Below are positions 41,871 through 49,798 of a stretch of 64,000 bases of DNA, in pieces. The position numbers and the translations under genes were made by a program. The DNA comes from Sedimentibacter hydroxybenzoicus DSM 7310 (lineage in GTDB: Bacteria; Bacillota; Clostridia; Tissierellales; Sedimentibacteraceae). The notes beneath the pieces are model-generated. The model ran no database searches. It worked only from the letters and a program-made list of their open reading frames with translations, and was not told the DNA's origin. The stretch's first letter is position 1. The number at the start of each line of letters is the position of its first letter. The DNA lies in the NCBI RefSeq assembly GCF_013403245.1, contig NZ_JACBNQ010000001.1, forward strand, positions 124,001 through 188,000, given 5' to 3'.

Positions 41871-42143
41871 GTGGCACAAACAATGGTAAATATTCGTATG
41901 GATGAGGAACTCAAAAAGAATATGGAGAAGACTTGCCAAGAATTGGGATTAAATATGACAACAGCATTTATAATTTTTGCAAAGAAAATGACCAGAGAAA
42001 AAAGAATTCCATTTGAAGTTTCCTATGATCCCTTTTACTCTGAAAGAAATATGCGTGCTATTGACGAGAGCATAGAGCAATTAAGACAAGGCAAGACTGT
42101 AGTGAAGACTATGGAAGAACTTGAGGAAATGGCGAATGAGTAA
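41871..42143 (+). CDS. RelB/DinJ-family antitoxin
   Basis: A ~90-residue antitoxin. The N-terminal ribbon-helix-helix reads TMVNIRMDEELKKNMEKTCQELGLNMTTAFIIFAKKM, the DinJ/RelB pattern that binds operator DNA as a dimer. The C-terminal part (ERNMRAIDESIEQLRQGKTVVKTMEELEEM) wraps the toxin. The GTG at 41871 is preferred because AGAGG lies eight bases upstream; the ATG at 41865 is an alternative two codons longer. It overlaps the toxin gene by eight bases. Confidence 0.85.
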   Translation: MAQTMVNIRMDEELKKNMEKTCQELGLNMTTAFIIFAKKMTREKRIPFEVSYDPFYSERNMRAIDESIEQLRQGKTVVKTMEELEEMANE

Positions 42144-42396
42144 GTTGATTTTTACTGAACGAGCATGGGAAGAATATTTGTATTGGCAAACACAAGATAA
42201 AAAAACCTTAAAACGAATTAATGCCCTTTTGAAAGATATTGACCGTAACAACTTTGATGGATTAGGCAAGCCCGAATTACTAAAAAACTTTGAAGGCAGT
42301 TGGAGCAGACGAATCGATGAAGTAAACAGGCTTGTCTATAAGGTATCGAACGGAAGAATAGAGATAATACAATGTAAAGGACACTATGATGATTAA
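42136..42396 (+). CDS. YoeB/Txe-family mRNA interferase toxin
   Basis: An 86-residue ribosome-dependent endoribonuclease of the YoeB group. Key segments are WEEYLYWQTQDKKTLKRIN, GLGKPELLKNFEGSWSRRID with the general-base Glu and catalytic Arg region, and NRLVYKVSNGRIEIIQCKGHY with the terminal His-Tyr. YoeB usually pairs with a YefM antitoxin; here the partner is RelB/DinJ-like. The start is inside the antitoxin gene (eight-base overlap), so translation is coupled. Confidence 0.88.
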   Translation: MSKLIFTERAWEEYLYWQTQDKKTLKRINALLKDIDRNNFDGLGKPELLKNFEGSWSRRIDEVNRLVYKVSNGRIEIIQCKGHYDD

Positions 42397-42562
42397 AGAT
42401 AATATAAACTTTAATACAAATGTAGAAGATAATAAACTTATATTAAAAAAGAAACAAGAAAAAACTAAATTTGAGCTTCTTGCGGAAAAGTCAGCAGGAG
42501 AAAAATTAAATCCGAAAATTGATATCGACTTTGGTGAACTGTATGGAAAAGAAGAATGGTGA
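42389..42562 (+). CDS. Small third gene of the toxin-antitoxin module (antitoxin-like tail)
   Basis: A 57-residue frame starting inside the last codons of the toxin gene (ATG at 42389, overlap eight bases), the same coupling used between antitoxin and toxin. The sequence is charged and probably disordered: KLILKKKQEKTKFELLAEKSAGEK, then IDIDFGELYGKEEW. The last ~12 residues recall the toxin-binding tail of MazE/PemI antitoxins (DWGEPVGKEVW). It could be a second antitoxin or the remnant of one left by recombination. The assignment is tentative. Confidence 0.5.
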   Translation: MIKDNINFNTNVEDNKLILKKKQEKTKFELLAEKSAGEKLNPKIDIDFGELYGKEEW

Positions 42563-42679
42563 TTACTATGCAGCAAACATATATAAGAACAACTATAATA
42601 TTAAAAATAAGGGTGACGTATTAATGGATTAATATATGAAAAGATGTTGGATTCTTAATTTAGGACACAGGAGACACAA

Positions 42680-43282
42680 ATGGAGCATTATTTTAATCAA
42701 AACCCCACAACAGAAAAGGAAATATATAAATTCGACTGGAACATAGGACAGGACAGATTTTATTTTTATACGAGCAACAGTGTTTTTTCAAAAACCGGTA
42801 TGGACTTCGGCTCAATGCTTTTAGTTGAAACGGTTCTAAATGAAAATGAAGGATTTTCTGGGAGTGTACTGGACTTAGGATGCGGCTACGGTCCCATAGG
42901 TATAATTATTGCGAAGCTTTTAAATAAAACTAACGTTACAATGTCGGATGTCAATGAAAGAAGTCTGGAACTTTGCTCTATGAATGCAAAAGAAAACAAA
43001 GTGGATGGCAGAACAGAAATTATTAAGTCATCCGGCTTTGAAAATATAAACGATAAATATGACATCATAGTAACCAATCCCCCCATAAGGGCAGGCAAGG
43101 ATACCATATTTTCTTTTTATGAAGGAGCATACGAACACTTGAACGAGGGAGGCAAACTATACGTTGTTATACAAAAAAAGCAGGGCGCCCCAAGTACCAA
43201 GACGAAAATAGAAAGCTTGTTCAATAATTGCGAAACAGTCAATAAAAAATCAGGCTACTTCATATTCCGCGCCGAAAGATGA
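42680..43282 (+). CDS. RsmC-like class I methyltransferase
   Basis: A 200-residue SAM-dependent methyltransferase. Motif I is SVLDLGCGYGPIGIIIA (~residues 60-76), then VTMSDVNERSLELC and the active-site IVTNPPIRAGK. The NPPIRAGK signature and size match the RsmC/YbxB group, which methylates the exocyclic amino group of guanine in 16S rRNA or is closely related. AGGAGAC lies upstream. It is transcribed alone and followed by the decayed sigma-factor fragment. Confidence 0.85.
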   Translation: MEHYFNQNPTTEKEIYKFDWNIGQDRFYFYTSNSVFSKTGMDFGSMLLVETVLNENEGFSGSVLDLGCGYGPIGIIIAKLLNKTNVTMSDVNERSLELCSMNAKENKVDGRTEIIKSSGFENINDKYDIIVTNPPIRAGKDTIFSFYEGAYEHLNEGGKLYVVIQKKQGAPSTKTKIESLFNNCETVNKKSGYFIFRAER

Positions 43283-43285
43283 TAC

Positions 43286-43345
43286 ATTTTTCCACATCCC
43301 GCAATTAATTCACCTCCTCAAAACATATATTCGTAAACCGAAGTT
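43286..43345 (-). pseudogene. Remnant of an ECF sigma-factor gene start (duplicate of 45751-45802)
   Basis: On the minus strand this repeats, with few changes, the leader, ribosome site (GAGGAGGTGAATTA) and first ~8 codons of the sigma-factor gene that starts at 45773. Homology stops just past the equivalent of DMEKI. The rest of the gene is missing. Confidence 0.6.
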
Positions 43346-43434
43346 TCAAGACTTAAAAATATTATATATATTATAAAATAATGATAGAAATAAGAATAAG
43401 TAAATAAAAAACATAACATCAATAATATAAATTT

Positions 43435-43484
43435 AAAAAAATGTCAAGTTTGTAATATCAATACTACAAACTTGACATTTTTTT
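43435..43484. repeat. 20-bp perfect inverted repeat upstream of the ATPase gene
   Basis: The left arm 43435-43454 (AAAAAA, ATGTCAAGTTTGTA) and right arm 43465-43484 (TACAAACTTGACAT, TTTTTT) are complementary around a ten-base loop. The right arm contains the -35 box of the ATPase promoter; the left arm holds the same TTGACA on the other strand. It could be an operator, a terminator for leftward or rightward transcripts, or the footprint of a lost mobile element. Confidence 0.8.
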
Positions 43485-43499
43485 AAAATGTGATAAAAT
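43472..43499 (+). promoter_or_regulatory. Promoter of the ATPase gene inside the inverted repeat
   Basis: TTGACA (43472-43477), 16 bases, TAAAAT (43494-43499). The -35 box is part of the right arm of the inverted repeat, so occupancy of the repeat would block the promoter. Confidence 0.5.
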
Positions 43500-43518
43500 G
43501 GTATTGAGGAGTGATAAT

Positions 43519-44844
43519 ATGGTTGTAAAAGATTTTAAACTTAAAAATAGGGATTTATATCTAAATCGCTTGATATCTTTTAAAGATACGGAAATGATTA
43601 AAGTAATAACAGGGATTAGGCGATGTGGAAAATCAAGCTTACTTAAGCTTATGGCAGAGTATTTAAGAAAAACAGGAATAAAGGATACACAAATAATTGC
43701 GCTTAATTTTGAATCTATGATTTTTTATGATATGGACAACAAACAATTTTATTCCTATGTTAAAGAGAGAGTTTTGAAAAATGAAAAAATGTATTTGTTC
43801 TTCGATGAAGTTCAAATGATACCTGCATGGCAAACGGCGGTCAATTCATTCAGAGTAGATTTTGATTGTGATATATATATTACCGGCTCAAATGCTTTTT
43901 TACTTTCATCAGAGTTATCGACCTATCTTTCGGGAAGATATGTTGAAATCAAAATGCTGCCGCTTTCTTTTCGCGAATTTATTGATTTTAATGGTTTTGA
44001 ATTGCAGGATTACGCTGCACTGACCGGGGAGACACTCAGAAGGGTAATTGATATAAATGGTGAAATGTATGAAATAAAAGAACTATTCGATGCGTATTTA
44101 AAATATGGCGGAATGCCTTCAGTTACAGATGCAGGTATGCAGCAGGATAAGGTTACCGCCACATTAGATGGTTTGTATTCTGCCGTGGTTATTCGGGATA
44201 TCTTGGAAAGAGGACGACGTAAAGAACAAAGGGCTATTACGGACCCTATCCTTCTTCGAAAACTAATTATGTTTCTTGCAGATAATATAGGTAATAATAC
44301 ATCAGCTACATCAATTGGAAATATATTAGTAAACGAAGGTTTACTTAATGAAGGATTTCGTAAAGTAAAACCCGCTACACAAACGATTCAAGCATATATA
44401 GAAGCATTAACTGAATCATATATTTTTTATGAGATTAAAAGATTTGATATTAAAGGTAAAGAATATTTACGTACATTAGGCAAATACTACATTGTAGATA
44501 TTGGTTTGCGTAATTATTTGCTTGGCTTTCGTGAAGGTGATAGAGGTCATATACTTGAAAATATTATATATTTTGAATTGCTGAGACGTGGGTATAATGT
44601 TGCAATAGGCAAGTTAGGAAATAAGGAAGTTGATTTTGTTGTTACAAGTACAGATGAAAAGAAATACATTCAGGTTACGGAAAGTATGAATTCTAATGAA
44701 ACTCGTAAGCGTGAACTGGCACCATTATTGTCTATACAAGATAATTATGAAAAAATAGTACTTGCTCTTGATTGTGATTTTACACAAACAATAGATGGAA
44801 TTAAAATTATAAAAATACTTGATTTCTTACTTGAAGATTTTTGA
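43519..44844 (+). CDS. AAA-family ATPase with DUF4143 domain
   Basis: A 441-residue ATP-binding protein. Residues ~20-150 are an AAA_14-type ATPase with Walker A GIRRCGKSSLL and Walker B YLFFDEVQM, then a sensor ITGSNAFLLSSELSTYLSGRY. The C-terminal half is DUF4143 with YFELLRRGYNVAIGKLGNKEVDFVV, which resembles the core of PD-(D/E)XK nucleases. Such proteins are widespread accessory genes of Bacteria and Archaea with poorly known function. The start at 43519 follows GAGGAGTG. Its position between two sigma-gene fragments suggests arrival by recombination. Confidence 0.82.
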   Translation: MVVKDFKLKNRDLYLNRLISFKDTEMIKVITGIRRCGKSSLLKLMAEYLRKTGIKDTQIIALNFESMIFYDMDNKQFYSYVKERVLKNEKMYLFFDEVQMIPAWQTAVNSFRVDFDCDIYITGSNAFLLSSELSTYLSGRYVEIKMLPLSFREFIDFNGFELQDYAALTGETLRRVIDINGEMYEIKELFDAYLKYGGMPSVTDAGMQQDKVTATLDGLYSAVVIRDILERGRRKEQRAITDPILLRKLIMFLADNIGNNTSATSIGNILVNEGLLNEGFRKVKPATQTIQAYIEALTESYIFYEIKRFDIKGKEYLRTLGKYYIVDIGLRNYLLGFREGDRGHILENIIYFELLRRGYNVAIGKLGNKEVDFVVTSTDEKKYIQVTESMNSNETRKRELAPLLSIQDNYEKIVLALDCDFTQTIDGIKIIKILDFLLEDF

Positions 44845-44855
44845 TATGAAAAAAT

Positions 44856-44946
44856 ATAAGAGGCTTCGAACCGTATCCTATTACTTTTTCTAATAAAGAG
44901 ATATGCGAACTCCAAAAGTTAATTGATGAACACAGGGAAGAATTAT
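44856..44946 (+). pseudogene. Possible gene fragment (DUF4160-like C-terminus)
   Basis: One frame reads IRGFEPYPITFSNKEICEL followed by QKLIDEHREEL with no stop, a pattern like the C-terminal helix of small DUF4160-type proteins. No start codon or ribosome site is present and the frame runs into the convergent gene. It may be debris of a lost gene next to the ATPase. Confidence 0.3.
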
Positions 44947-45441
44947 TTATTTTTCCTCGGAAAGAGGCTCTTTTAACTCAAGTAACTGATTATTCCTCAC
45001 TACATATACAACATCCTTGTCTCTGAATCTTATCGTTATATTAAAATCGCGGGTTAGCGGATACCCTATCGTGTAGTTATTACAATCTTTTCCGGGTAAT
45101 GTCAGCACAGAATATGGAGTAAGTACATACCCTGCTGTAATACTATCACCATTATCATCCATGTCTGTTATCGGTCTTGTTGTTACATTTAATCTTTTTC
45201 CGTTTGATAAGACAATTTTAAAGGAACCTTCATTTTCATCATAAACATTGGTTACAATATTAACATCATCTGATTTTACTCTTATGCCTATTAAGAACAC
45301 CAAGGATAATAGTCCGACAACAATTATGAGTGTTGTAAATACAATTATATTAGTTCTAATTGCTTTCGTTTTTACCTTTTTCAGATAATCAATTTCATTT
45401 TCCTGACTCTGCGCTTGTTCAGCTTCTAGGGGAGCATTCAT
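44947..45441 (-). CDS. Anti-sigma factor lacking its zinc-finger head
   Basis: A 164-residue protein: a short cytoplasmic segment (residues 1-~30), one membrane helix (~31-53) and an extracytoplasmic beta-rich domain (~55-164, ending LLELKEPLSEEK). That is the back half of a typical membrane anti-sigma factor. The normal zf-HC2 head is absent, but the DNA just upstream encodes TSCDECKQVYQQM in this same frame, the tail end of such a zinc finger. The gene therefore seems to have lost its 5' part. Its ATG overlaps the truncated sigma gene stop (ATGA). It can no longer be expected to bind a sigma factor. Confidence 0.65.
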   Translation of the reverse strand: MNAPLEAEQAQSQENEIDYLKKVKTKAIRTNIIVFTTLIIVVGLLSLVFLIGIRVKSDDVNIVTNVYDENEGSFKIVLSNGKRLNVTTRPITDMDDNGDSITAGYVLTPYSVLTLPGKDCNNYTIGYPLTRDFNITIRFRDKDVVYVVRNNQLLELKEPLSEEK

Positions 45442-45773
45442 TTGCTGATATACTTGCTTGCATTCATCACAACTTGTACCAATTTATCTTCTACACTGTA
45501 TTCGGAAGAGACTATATCATCTGAAATACTTTCTGTTTTATATTTCGATTTCTTTTCAAGTTCCTGTAACAAGACATGCTTTGCAATTTGACAGAGCCAT
45601 GTAGAAATTTTACAGCTTCCGTCATATGATTTTATAGATTTAATTGCTCTATAAAATGTTTCCTGTGTTAATTCCTCAGCCCAATACGAATCCTGTGTCT
45701 TGGTATAAAGAAATTTATAAACAGTCTTAGCATGCTCGCTATAAATCTTTTCCATATCCTGCAAATAATTCAC
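45438..45773 (-). pseudogene. ECF sigma factor truncated after region 2
   Basis: A 111-residue frame with a good sigma region 2: YSEHAKTVYKFLYTKTQDSYWAEELTQETFYRAIKSI and ISTWLCQIAKHVLLQELEKKS, covering core binding and -10 recognition. Functional ECF factors have ~165-190 residues with a region 4 that reads the -35 box; none is present. After SVEDKL the frame enters DNA that belongs to the anti-sigma zinc finger, read out of frame (VQVVMNASKYISK). A deletion joining the two genes explains this. AGGAGGTGAATTATT precedes the ATG, so expression signals persist. Confidence 0.75.
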
Positions 45774-45885
45774 CTCCTCAAAACATATATCCGAAAAACC
45801 GGCATTTCGTTACAGAGTTTTAAAATATTTTATGTTGATTCAAATTATATCATGGTTCCGGAAATAAATAGGTAAAAGTATAAAA

Positions 45886-46722
45886 TTATTTCTGTACCTT
45901 TTTCTGTCGGCTTTTCCCTACAAAATAGTTAATTTCCGCACCGGTCAGGAAGATTATGGACATAATAAAAATCCACAATAAAAAGATTATTACGCCGGAC
46001 AAATTACCGTAAATGGTATTATAGTAAATCGCCTTGGTTCCTATGTAATATGAATAGGCGGTGGAGCCGGTAATTATGCCTATGGTTGCAAACGCCGCAC
46101 CGGGAAACACAAATGAAAATTTAACCTTTTCGTAGGTCAGATATTTATATGCAGCAGAAAAAATTAAAAACATCAGTAAAAATGGCAGTACGTACCTGAA
46201 AATATGAATTATTGAATAAAGTACATCTGATAATAAGGATGTATTTTGCATTAAGTTAATAATTTCATTCCCTAAAACAATCAGTGCAAAAATAATTTGC
46301 AAAGTTACCATAATAGCGAATGAAAATATGATTCCCTCTAATCTCATAAAAAAATAATTGCGATTAACCGTGAAGCCGTAAGCTCTGTTTATCCCTGCAA
46401 TAATTGTGGCACTCCCTGCTGTCGCAGACCATAACAAAATAATTAAGCTTGAAGATATGTATGGCTTGGCGCAGCTATTTACTGATTTGGTGACGATGCT
46501 GTACACTATTTTATAAACATCCTCAGGTATAATTGATTCTATGGAATGTAATATTTCATATATGAAGTTGCTGTAATTACACAATATTGAGATTGATAAA
46601 ATCAAAAACGGAAAAATACCCAATATTATATAATAAGAGAATTGGGCACTTAACTCGAATATATTGTCTTCCTTCATTTTAGAAAGCAGCTTAACAATAA
46701 ATACGAAAAACTTTTTAAGCAT
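45886..46722 (-). CDS. YihY/BrkB-family membrane protein
   Basis: A 278-residue integral membrane protein with six predicted helices. Family features: an N-terminal cytoplasmic helix, AQFSYYIILGIFPFLI in helix 1, LLWSATAGSATIIAGINRAYG, and IYGNLSGVIIFLLWIFIMSIIFLTGAEINY at the C-terminus. Once called RNase BN, the family is now of uncertain function, with transport or envelope roles proposed. The ribosome site (GGATGGTG) is weak. It is unrelated to the adjacent sigma pair and is transcribed in the same direction. Confidence 0.88.
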   Translation of the reverse strand: MLKKFFVFIVKLLSKMKEDNIFELSAQFSYYIILGIFPFLILSISILCNYSNFIYEILHSIESIIPEDVYKIVYSIVTKSVNSCAKPYISSSLIILLWSATAGSATIIAGINRAYGFTVNRNYFFMRLEGIIFSFAIMVTLQIIFALIVLGNEIINLMQNTSLLSDVLYSIIHIFRYVLPFLLMFLIFSAAYKYLTYEKVKFSFVFPGAAFATIGIITGSTAYSYYIGTKAIYYNTIYGNLSGVIIFLLWIFIMSIIFLTGAEINYFVGKSRQKKVQK

Positions 46723-46836
46723 TACACACCATCCATTTGTTGTCCAGAGGGAAGTAAAGGATCACTCTTATTAAATATTATTTGCAAATACTCAACAATT
46801 ATTTCAATTGTTAAATATTTGTCAAATATATCTGTA

Positions 46837-46865
46837 TTGATAAAACTTATTTACAGTGATATAAT
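46837..46865 (+). promoter_or_regulatory. Sigma-A promoter of hbd
   Basis: TTGATA (46837-46842), 17 bases, TATAAT (46860-46865), ~50 bases before the start codon. Confidence 0.7.
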
Positions 46866-46914
46866 TATGTTAGGCAAAAAAGGGACAAAAGTCCTAATAT
46901 TATAGGAGGATTAA

Positions 46915-47766
46915 ATGGAAATTAAGAAAATTTGTGTTATTGGAACAGGTACAATGTCAAAAGGAATTATTCAAACCTTTGCGCAGGCAGGATATCCTGT
47001 TATAGTTAAGGGAAGACCGGGAAAAACTTATGATACGTTGCAGGATACAATAGGCAAAGGTCTTGCTAAATTGGTTGCTAAGGGAAAAATTGAGCAGGCA
47101 GCTATGGATCAAACTCTTGCAAATATAACAAAGGTTACTACATATGAAGAATGCTCGGAAGCAGATTTATTCATTGAAGCAATAGCAGAAGACATGGCAA
47201 CAAAACATGTTATATTTGGTGAAATTGAGGCTGTTGCTAAAGAAGATGCAATTTTAACTACCAACACATCTTCCCTATCAATTACAGAAATAGCTGCTAA
47301 AATGAAAAAGCCTGAAAATGTAATAGGTATGCATTTCTTTAATCCTGTACCGGTAATGAAATTAATTGAAATCATTAAGGGAAAGATGACTTCTCAGGAA
47401 GTTCATGATGAAATATTTGCATTATCTCAGAAAATAGGAAAAACTCCTGTAAGTGTTGATGAAGCTCCGGGATTTGTTGTTAACAGAATATTGATTCCTT
47501 TAATAAATGAAGGCATTGGTATATTGGCTGACGGAGTTGCGTCAAGAGAAGAAATAGACACTGCTATGAAATTAGGTGCAAACCATCCGATGGGACCGTT
47601 AGAATTGGGTGATTTGGTAGGTCTCGACGTATGCCTTGCTATTATGGAGGTTCTATATAATGAATTCGGTGATACGAAATACAGACCTCATCCACTTCTT
47701 CGTAAAATGGTAAGAGCAAACTTGCTTGGCAGAAAAACGGGCAAGGGATTCTATGACTATAGATGA
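46915..47766 (+). CDS. hbd: 3-hydroxybutyryl-CoA dehydrogenase
   Basis: A 283-residue soluble dehydrogenase that interconverts acetoacetyl-CoA and 3-hydroxybutyryl-CoA with NAD(P)H, a step of butyrate formation. The dinucleotide motif is [10 protein letters not shown] near the N-terminus. [11 protein letters not shown] and [16 protein letters not shown] include the catalytic His, and [17 protein letters not shown] opens the C-terminal helical domain. It is usually encoded in a bcs cluster with crotonase, acyl-CoA dehydrogenase and thiolase; here it stands alone with its own promoter and terminator. Confidence 0.94.
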   Translation: MEIKKICVIGTGTMSKGIIQTFAQAGYPVIVKGRPGKTYDTLQDTIGKGLAKLVAKGKIEQAAMDQTLANITKVTTYEECSEADLFIEAIAEDMATKHVIFGEIEAVAKEDAILTTNTSSLSITEIAAKMKKPENVIGMHFFNPVPVMKLIEIIKGKMTSQEVHDEIFALSQKIGKTPVSVDEAPGFVVNRILIPLINEGIGILADGVASREEIDTAMKLGANHPMGPLELGDLVGLDVCLAIMEVLYNEFGDTKYRPHPLLRKMVRANLLGRKTGKGFYDYR

Positions 47767-47767
47767 A

Positions 47768-47827
47768 AGGGGACACACCTCTAAAGAAGGGAAAGCCTAT
47801 GGAGAAAAGCTTTATAGGAATGTCCCC
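47768..47827. repeat. Family-2 dispersed repeat
   Basis: GGGGACACACCTC ... GGGAAAGCCTATG ... AGGAATGTCCCC, the best-preserved copy in the window. The ends GGGGACA and TGTCCCC are inverted. Confidence 0.8.
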
Positions 47828-47848
47828 AATTGAATATCGTCAATCTGT

Positions 47849-47880
47849 AAAATGTCATCCATTTTGGATGGCATTTTTTT
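47849..47880 (+). terminator. Terminator after hbd
   Basis: AAAATG-T-CATCC (47849-47860) pairs with GGATG-G-CATTTT around an ATTTT loop and ends in seven T residues. Confidence 0.85.
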
Positions 47881-47994
47881 GATACATTCCGTTGCTTTGG
47901 GAGATAATATGGATATTGGAATATTTAGCTTGAAAATAGTAATTCCATTATATATAATGAAATGAAATAAATACAAAAACTTAGGAGGAAAATT

Positions 47995-49674
47995 ATGAGC
48001 GAAATCGAAAACAGGGAATCGGTTAATTTTATTCAGAAAATAATTAATGAAGACCTTGAAAGTGGTACATACGGAAACAGGGTGCACACAAGATTTCCTC
48101 CGGAGCCAAATGGCTATCTTCATGTAGGTCATGCAAAATCAATTTGCTTAAATTACAGCTTAGCTAAGAAAAACAATGGGATTTTTAATTTGAGATTTGA
48201 TGATACCAATCCTACAAAAGAAGATATATCATTTGTGGAATCTATTATAAAGGATGTTAAATGGCTGTGCCCCGATTGGGAGGAAAGAATATTTTATGCT
48301 TCCGACTATTTTGATCAAATGTATGATTATGCCGTAGAATTAATTAAAAAGGGTATTGCCTTCGTTGATGATTTATCGGCTGAAGAAATAAAGGAATACA
48401 GGGGAACATTGACTGAACCGGGAAAAGAAAGTCCTTTCAGAAACAGAACCGTTGAGGAAAATTTGGAATTGTTTTCAAAAATGAAGAACGGTGAATTTGC
48501 AAACGGTGAAAAAGTATTAAGGGCTAAAATAGATATGGCAAGTCCTAATATCAATATGAGAGATCCCGTAATCTATAGAATTTTACATGAATCTCATCAC
48601 AATACAGGAGATAAGTGGTGCATTTATCCTATGTATGACTATGCTCATCCCTTGGAGGATGCGATCGAAGGAATAACTCATTCAGTGTGTACATTGGAAT
48701 TTGAAGACCACAGACCATTTTATGATTGGGTTTTAAGCAATACAGATGATTTTAAGGCGGCTCCTACCAAGCAAATCGAGTTTGCTAAGTTATTTTTGTC
48801 TAAAACAATGATGGGAAAAAGATATCTGAAGAAAATGGTCGAAGAAGGATATGTTGACGGCTGGGATGACCCTCGTATGCCAACAGTGGCAGCACTAAGG
48901 AGAAGAGGATATACTCCTGAATCTATACAAAGCTTTTGTGAAGCAATAGGAGTATCAAAGGCGCAAAGTGTCGTAGATATTGCAATGCTTGAATTCGCAA
49001 TAAGAGATGATCTAAGCTTAAAAGCCCCGAGAACAATGGCTGTATTAGATCCTATAAAATTGGTTATTACAAATTATCCTGAAGATAAGATAGAATATAT
49101 GGAAGCGGAAAATAATCCTGACAATCCCGAAATGGGCAGTCGCATGGTTCCTTTTGGCAGAGAGCTTTATATTGAAAGAGATGATTTTATGGAAGAGCCG
49201 CCTAAAAAATATTATCGACTTTTCCCGGGCAATGAAGTTCGACTCAGAAATGCATATTTCGTCAAATGTGAGAGCTTTGTTAAGGATGAAGACGGAAAGG
49301 TTGTGGAAGTGCATTGTACCTATGATCCTGAAACTAAAAGCGGGTCCGGCTTTACCGGCAGAAAGGTTAAGGGTACAATACATTGGGTATCTGCGAAACA
49401 TTATGTCGATGCGGAAGTAAGATTATATGATTATATGATGGACGATGAGGATTTTGATAAATCAAACTTTCTGGAAAAATTAAATCCTAATTCTAAAATA
49501 GTTTTAAAGAATTGTAAGATGGAGCCTACATTGAAGGAAAACAAAATAGGTGACAGATTCCAATTTTTAAGACATGGATTTTTTATAATCGATCAGGATA
49601 CAACAGAAGAACATTTGGTATTTAACCGAATTGTACAATTGAAGAGCAGTTTTAAAGGTGCGGGGACACGATAG
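47995..49674 (+). CDS. glnS: Glutaminyl-tRNA synthetase
   Basis: A 559-residue class I synthetase that charges tRNA-Gln with glutamine. The HIGH motif is HVGH (residues 43-46) within [18 protein letters not shown]; the KMSKS-like loop is in [14 protein letters not shown], followed by [18 protein letters not shown], diagnostic for GlnRS over GluRS. The C-terminal anticodon-binding barrels include [21 protein letters not shown]. Most Firmicutes lack GlnRS and use GatCAB amidation, so it was probably acquired by transfer as in several Clostridia. The last residues (AGTR) and stop lie within a family-2 hairpin. Confidence 0.94.
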   Translation: MSEIENRESVNFIQKIINEDLESGTYGNRVHTRFPPEPNGYLHVGHAKSICLNYSLAKKNNGIFNLRFDDTNPTKEDISFVESIIKDVKWLCPDWEERIFYASDYFDQMYDYAVELIKKGIAFVDDLSAEEIKEYRGTLTEPGKESPFRNRTVEENLELFSKMKNGEFANGEKVLRAKIDMASPNINMRDPVIYRILHESHHNTGDKWCIYPMYDYAHPLEDAIEGITHSVCTLEFEDHRPFYDWVLSNTDDFKAAPTKQIEFAKLFLSKTMMGKRYLKKMVEEGYVDGWDDPRMPTVAALRRRGYTPESIQSFCEAIGVSKAQSVVDIAMLEFAIRDDLSLKAPRTMAVLDPIKLVITNYPEDKIEYMEAENNPDNPEMGSRMVPFGRELYIERDDFMEEPPKKYYRLFPGNEVRLRNAYFVKCESFVKDEDGKVVEVHCTYDPETKSGSGFTGRKVKGTIHWVSAKHYVDAEVRLYDYMMDDEDFDKSNFLEKLNPNSKIVLKNCKMEPTLKENKIGDRFQFLRHGFFIIDQDTTEEHLVFNRIVQLKSSFKGAGTR

Positions 49675-49682
49675 TGTCCCCG
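49661..49682. repeat. Family-2-like hairpin over the glnS stop codon
   Basis: CGGGGACAC (49661-49669) pairs perfectly with GTGTCCCCG (49674-49682) around GATA. The TAG stop of glnS spans the loop and right arm. No T-run follows. Confidence 0.7.
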
Positions 49683-49798
49683 ATTAGGAATAGATAGACG
49701 ATAGATAAAGTGATTTTTACAATTGCTTCTCTATCGCTAAACCTACAGCTAATCTGTTGCAAATCAGGAAAATTTTATTTTCCGCAAGGGGTGGTAAC

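Noticed and set aside
43498-44844. Transposase or prophage gene
   Set aside because: Walker motifs and the DUF4143-like C-terminus indicate an AAA ATPase; no integrase, att site or other phage gene adjoins it.
47881-47994. T-box leader for glnS
   Set aside because: The gap of ~110 bases after the hbd terminator is too short and lacks the T-box sequence AGGGTGGNACCGCG.
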